64,000 nucleotides of DNA, from contig NC_084726.1 in assembly GCF_033807575.1 (NCBI RefSeq), positions 186,001 to 250,000 on the forward strand, written 5' to 3'. Of the stretch, positions 62,258-64,000 are shown in pieces. Origin of the DNA: Cydia pomonella. Lineage: Eukaryota > Arthropoda > Insecta > Lepidoptera > Tortricidae. Numbering within the stretch: the first letter of the stretch is position 1; every line of letters begins with the position of its first letter. The notes below the pieces were generated by a model. The model was not told the origin of the DNA, did not search any database, and saw only the letters and a list, made by a program, of their open reading frames with translations. Position numbers and translations under genes: made by a program.

Positions 62258-64000
62258 AGTAAGTAAGTAAGTAAATATTCTTTATTGCACCAACAATTAT
62301 ACATTTTACATACATGTAAAACTACAAATGAATTTTAAAGGAAAATAGAACCAGGTAACAACAGGCGGTCTTATCGCTAAAAAGCGATCTCTTCCAGACA
62401 ACCTTTAGGTAGCAGGAAATTTCGAACTCATACAAAAGTCAACAGGTAGTGCAAGGAGCTAAATATGTAGACTATTAAATACAAACACACATACTACTTA
62501 TATAAGTATTAAAACAATACCTAATATACTAATAAATATACAATATAATATAATACAATATATATATATATATACTTACACATATAAAATATATAAATGG
62601 CAACTTAAGGTAGAGATAGAAAGTATAGTTTCAGCTGATTTTTGAAAATGGGGAGAGATTTAGCTAATCTTAATTCTACTGGCAGAGCATTCCATAACCG
62701 AACAGCCCGGAAGGTAAAAGAGCTATTATAAAATTTTGAAGTAGATAAGGGAGGAGCAAGAATATGAGTCTGAGAACATCTGATAGAAGAGAGATACTTG
62801 AAACGCTCTTTGAGATAAGGTGGTGTAGCGGGGTTAAAGAGAATGCCATATAGGAGGGCAAGAACATGAGAGTCACGGCGAAGACGAATAGGAAGCCACT
62901 TGAGCTGAGAACGAAACTGAGACACATGGTCATATTTGCGCAAGCCAAATATAAACCTTATACAGAGATTCTGGAGGCGCTCAAGCTTATTCAGCTGATC
63001 CTGCGTAAGGTCAAGATAGCAAATGTCAGCATAATCTAATATGGGCAGTAAGAGAGATTGAGCTAGCGCAATTTTAGTGGCGTAAGGCAAGAAATTTCGA
63101 AGTCTGCGGAGCGATGCAATTGCAGCAAACATCCTCCTACTAACCTCACTCACCTGAGGTGCCCAAGAGAGACTCTGGTCCATCATGACACCCAGATTCC
63201 TTACCTGGACAGAGAAGGGAATTTGAATACCGTCAAACACAATGGCAGGTAGAGAGCCAAAATCAATTCGGGCAGTAAGCTTTGAGCTACCTACTACCAT
63301 AACCTGAGTTTTAGTAGGGTTTACCTTGAGACCGTAACGCTTACTCCAATCTAAGATGCTCTCCAAGTCAGTGTTCATGGCGCAGATAGTCTGTGGTAGA
63401 TCGGCAACAGAGCCCTGAGAGTATATTTGAAGGTCATCAGTGTAAAGGTAGTAGGAGGACAAAATATTGGAAGTGATAGAGTTTATAAAGATAGAGAAAA
63501 GAAGAGGAGACAGCACGCCGCCCTGTGGGACACCAGCAAGCGTGTTGCACCACGAAGATCGAGAGGAATCCACCTTTATACGCTGCCGACGCCCTACTAA
63601 ATAACTGCGAAACCAGTCAACTACCGCAGGAGATACATTAAGTGAACGCAATATGCCTAGCAAGATATCGAAGTCAACCGTGTTGAAAGCATTACTGAAA
63701 TCCAAAAGCGATAATACCGTGATCTTACGATTATCCATACCAGCCCGGATATCATCAGTAATTTTTACAAGAGCGGTAGTTGTGCTGTGGCCTGAACGGA
63801 AACCGGATTGGTATGGGTTCATGAGCGCATGTCTGTTCAAAAAAGAAGTAAACTGCTGATGTACTAGACGCTCTAGAACTTTTGAGAGGAAAGGAAGAAT
63901 GGAAATAGGACGGTAGTCTGAGAAGGAGGAGGGACTGGACTTTTTAGGCAAAGGAATAACGTCGGCATCTTTCCATGGGATCTCTTCCTATATGGGATCT
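62258..64000 (-). mobile_element. CR1/jockey-group LINE, 5' end outside or lost
   Basis: It comprises the RT reading frame (62605-63987), an AT-rich 3' UTR with a TATATATATATA run near 62561-62573, the conserved block CAACAGGCGGTCTTATCGCT, and a 3' end GCACCAACAATTATACATTT preceded on plus by AGTAAGTAAGTAAGTAAATA, i.e. a TTAC-repeat tail. The 3' UTR has a second copy at 57741-57935. Confidence 0.85.
62605..63987 (-). CDS. Reverse transcriptase of a CR1/jockey-group non-LTR retrotransposon, partial
   Basis: About 460 codons are open without interruption from 63987 to the stop at 62605. Counting from residue 1 at 63951: SDYRPISILPFLSKVLERL (11-29); HQQF and NPYQSGFRSGHSTTTAL (45-61); LLDFSNAFNTVD with the first catalytic Asp at about 84; VPQGGVLSPLLF (141-152); YTDD catalytic box (170-173; most relatives have YADD or FADD); GLKVNPTKTQ (207-216). 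After the RT come the thumb and a C-terminal region ending FRAVRLWNALPVELRLA. It makes cDNA at the nicked target during retrotransposition in the nucleus. No start codon is claimed, since the N-terminal endonuclease and fingers region should lie upstream. An in-frame TAG at 63988-63990 and a nearby repeat of AGATCCCAT suggest a small lesion or truncation there. Confidence 0.92.
   Translation of the reverse strand, partial: EEIPWKDADVIPLPKKSSPSSFSDYRPISILPFLSKVLERLVHQQFTSFLNRHALMNPYQSGFRSGHSTTTALVKITDDIRAGMDNRKITVLSLLDFSNAFNTVDFDILLGILRSLNVSPAVVDWFRSYLVGRRQRIKVDSSRSSWCNTLAGVPQGGVLSPLLFSIFINSITSNILSSYYLYTDDLQIYSQGSVADLPQTICAMNTDLESILDWSKRYGLKVNPTKTQVMVVGSSKLTARIDFGSLPAIVFDGIQIPFSVQVRNLGVMMDQSLSWAPQVSEVSRRMFAAIASLRRLRNFLPYATKIALAQSLLLPILDYADICYLDLTQDQLNKLERLQNLCIRFIFGLRKYDHVSQFRSQLKWLPIRLRRDSHVLALLYGILFNPATPPYLKERFKYLSSIRCSQTHILAPPLSTSKFYNSSFTFRAVRLWNALPVELRLAKSLPIFKNQLKLYFLSLP

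Overview
The window looks like non-coding, transposon-dense nuclear DNA of an insect, most probably a moth or butterfly. That call is inference. It rests on AT-rich intergenic sequence, RTE-type LINE tails ending in short trinucleotide runs, tRNA-derived SINEs, dispersed repeats with the GAGTCGGACTCG and TACGGAACCCTAAAAA termini familiar from Lepidoptera, and very many short inverted-repeat elements. I see no bacterial or viral gene organisation, no complete host gene, no canonical tRNA or rRNA gene and no CRISPR array. All alignments below were made by eye.

Layout. 0-8 kb: decayed LINE 3' ends and MITEs, including a MITE cleanly nested in an RTE remnant (4.1-4.5 kb) and a degenerate jockey-like reverse transcriptase (5.8-7.4 kb). 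8-23 kb: MITEs, LINE tails, dispersed repeats and one exon-like GC3-rich stretch on the minus strand (19.85-19.98 kb). 23.8-26.5 kb: a 120-bp satellite array in two opposed arms with higher-order periods. 27.5-38 kb: two copies of one LINE 3' end, a SINE that has lost its B box, and an 0.8-kb GC-rich poly(A) retroelement with a 14-bp target duplication and three look-alike hairpins (37.0-37.8 kb). 38-50 kb: SINEs with target duplications, RTE and other LINE tails, a TIR element related to the satellite, and a non-autonomous hAT-like element. 50-62 kb: a three-copy repeat carrying heat-shock-element-like motifs, a 5S rRNA-derived fragment inside a dispersed repeat, a second hAT-like element and a short zinc-finger reading frame (60.9-61.1 kb). 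62.26 kb to the right edge: the best-preserved coding sequence, a CR1/jockey-group reverse transcriptase on the minus strand, cut by the window edge.

The parts relate as layers of insertion rather than as a pathway. RTE and CR1-like LINEs could supply the machinery that moved the SINEs and truncated copies; one SINE carries an RTE-like 3' tail. Several unrelated MITE families share TACAGTC ends and TA targets, as expected if Tc1/mariner-type transposases moved them. The most unusual structures are the opposed satellite arms and their likely origin from a dispersed repeat, the triple covarying hairpins, and the repeat family with heat-shock-element-like motifs.
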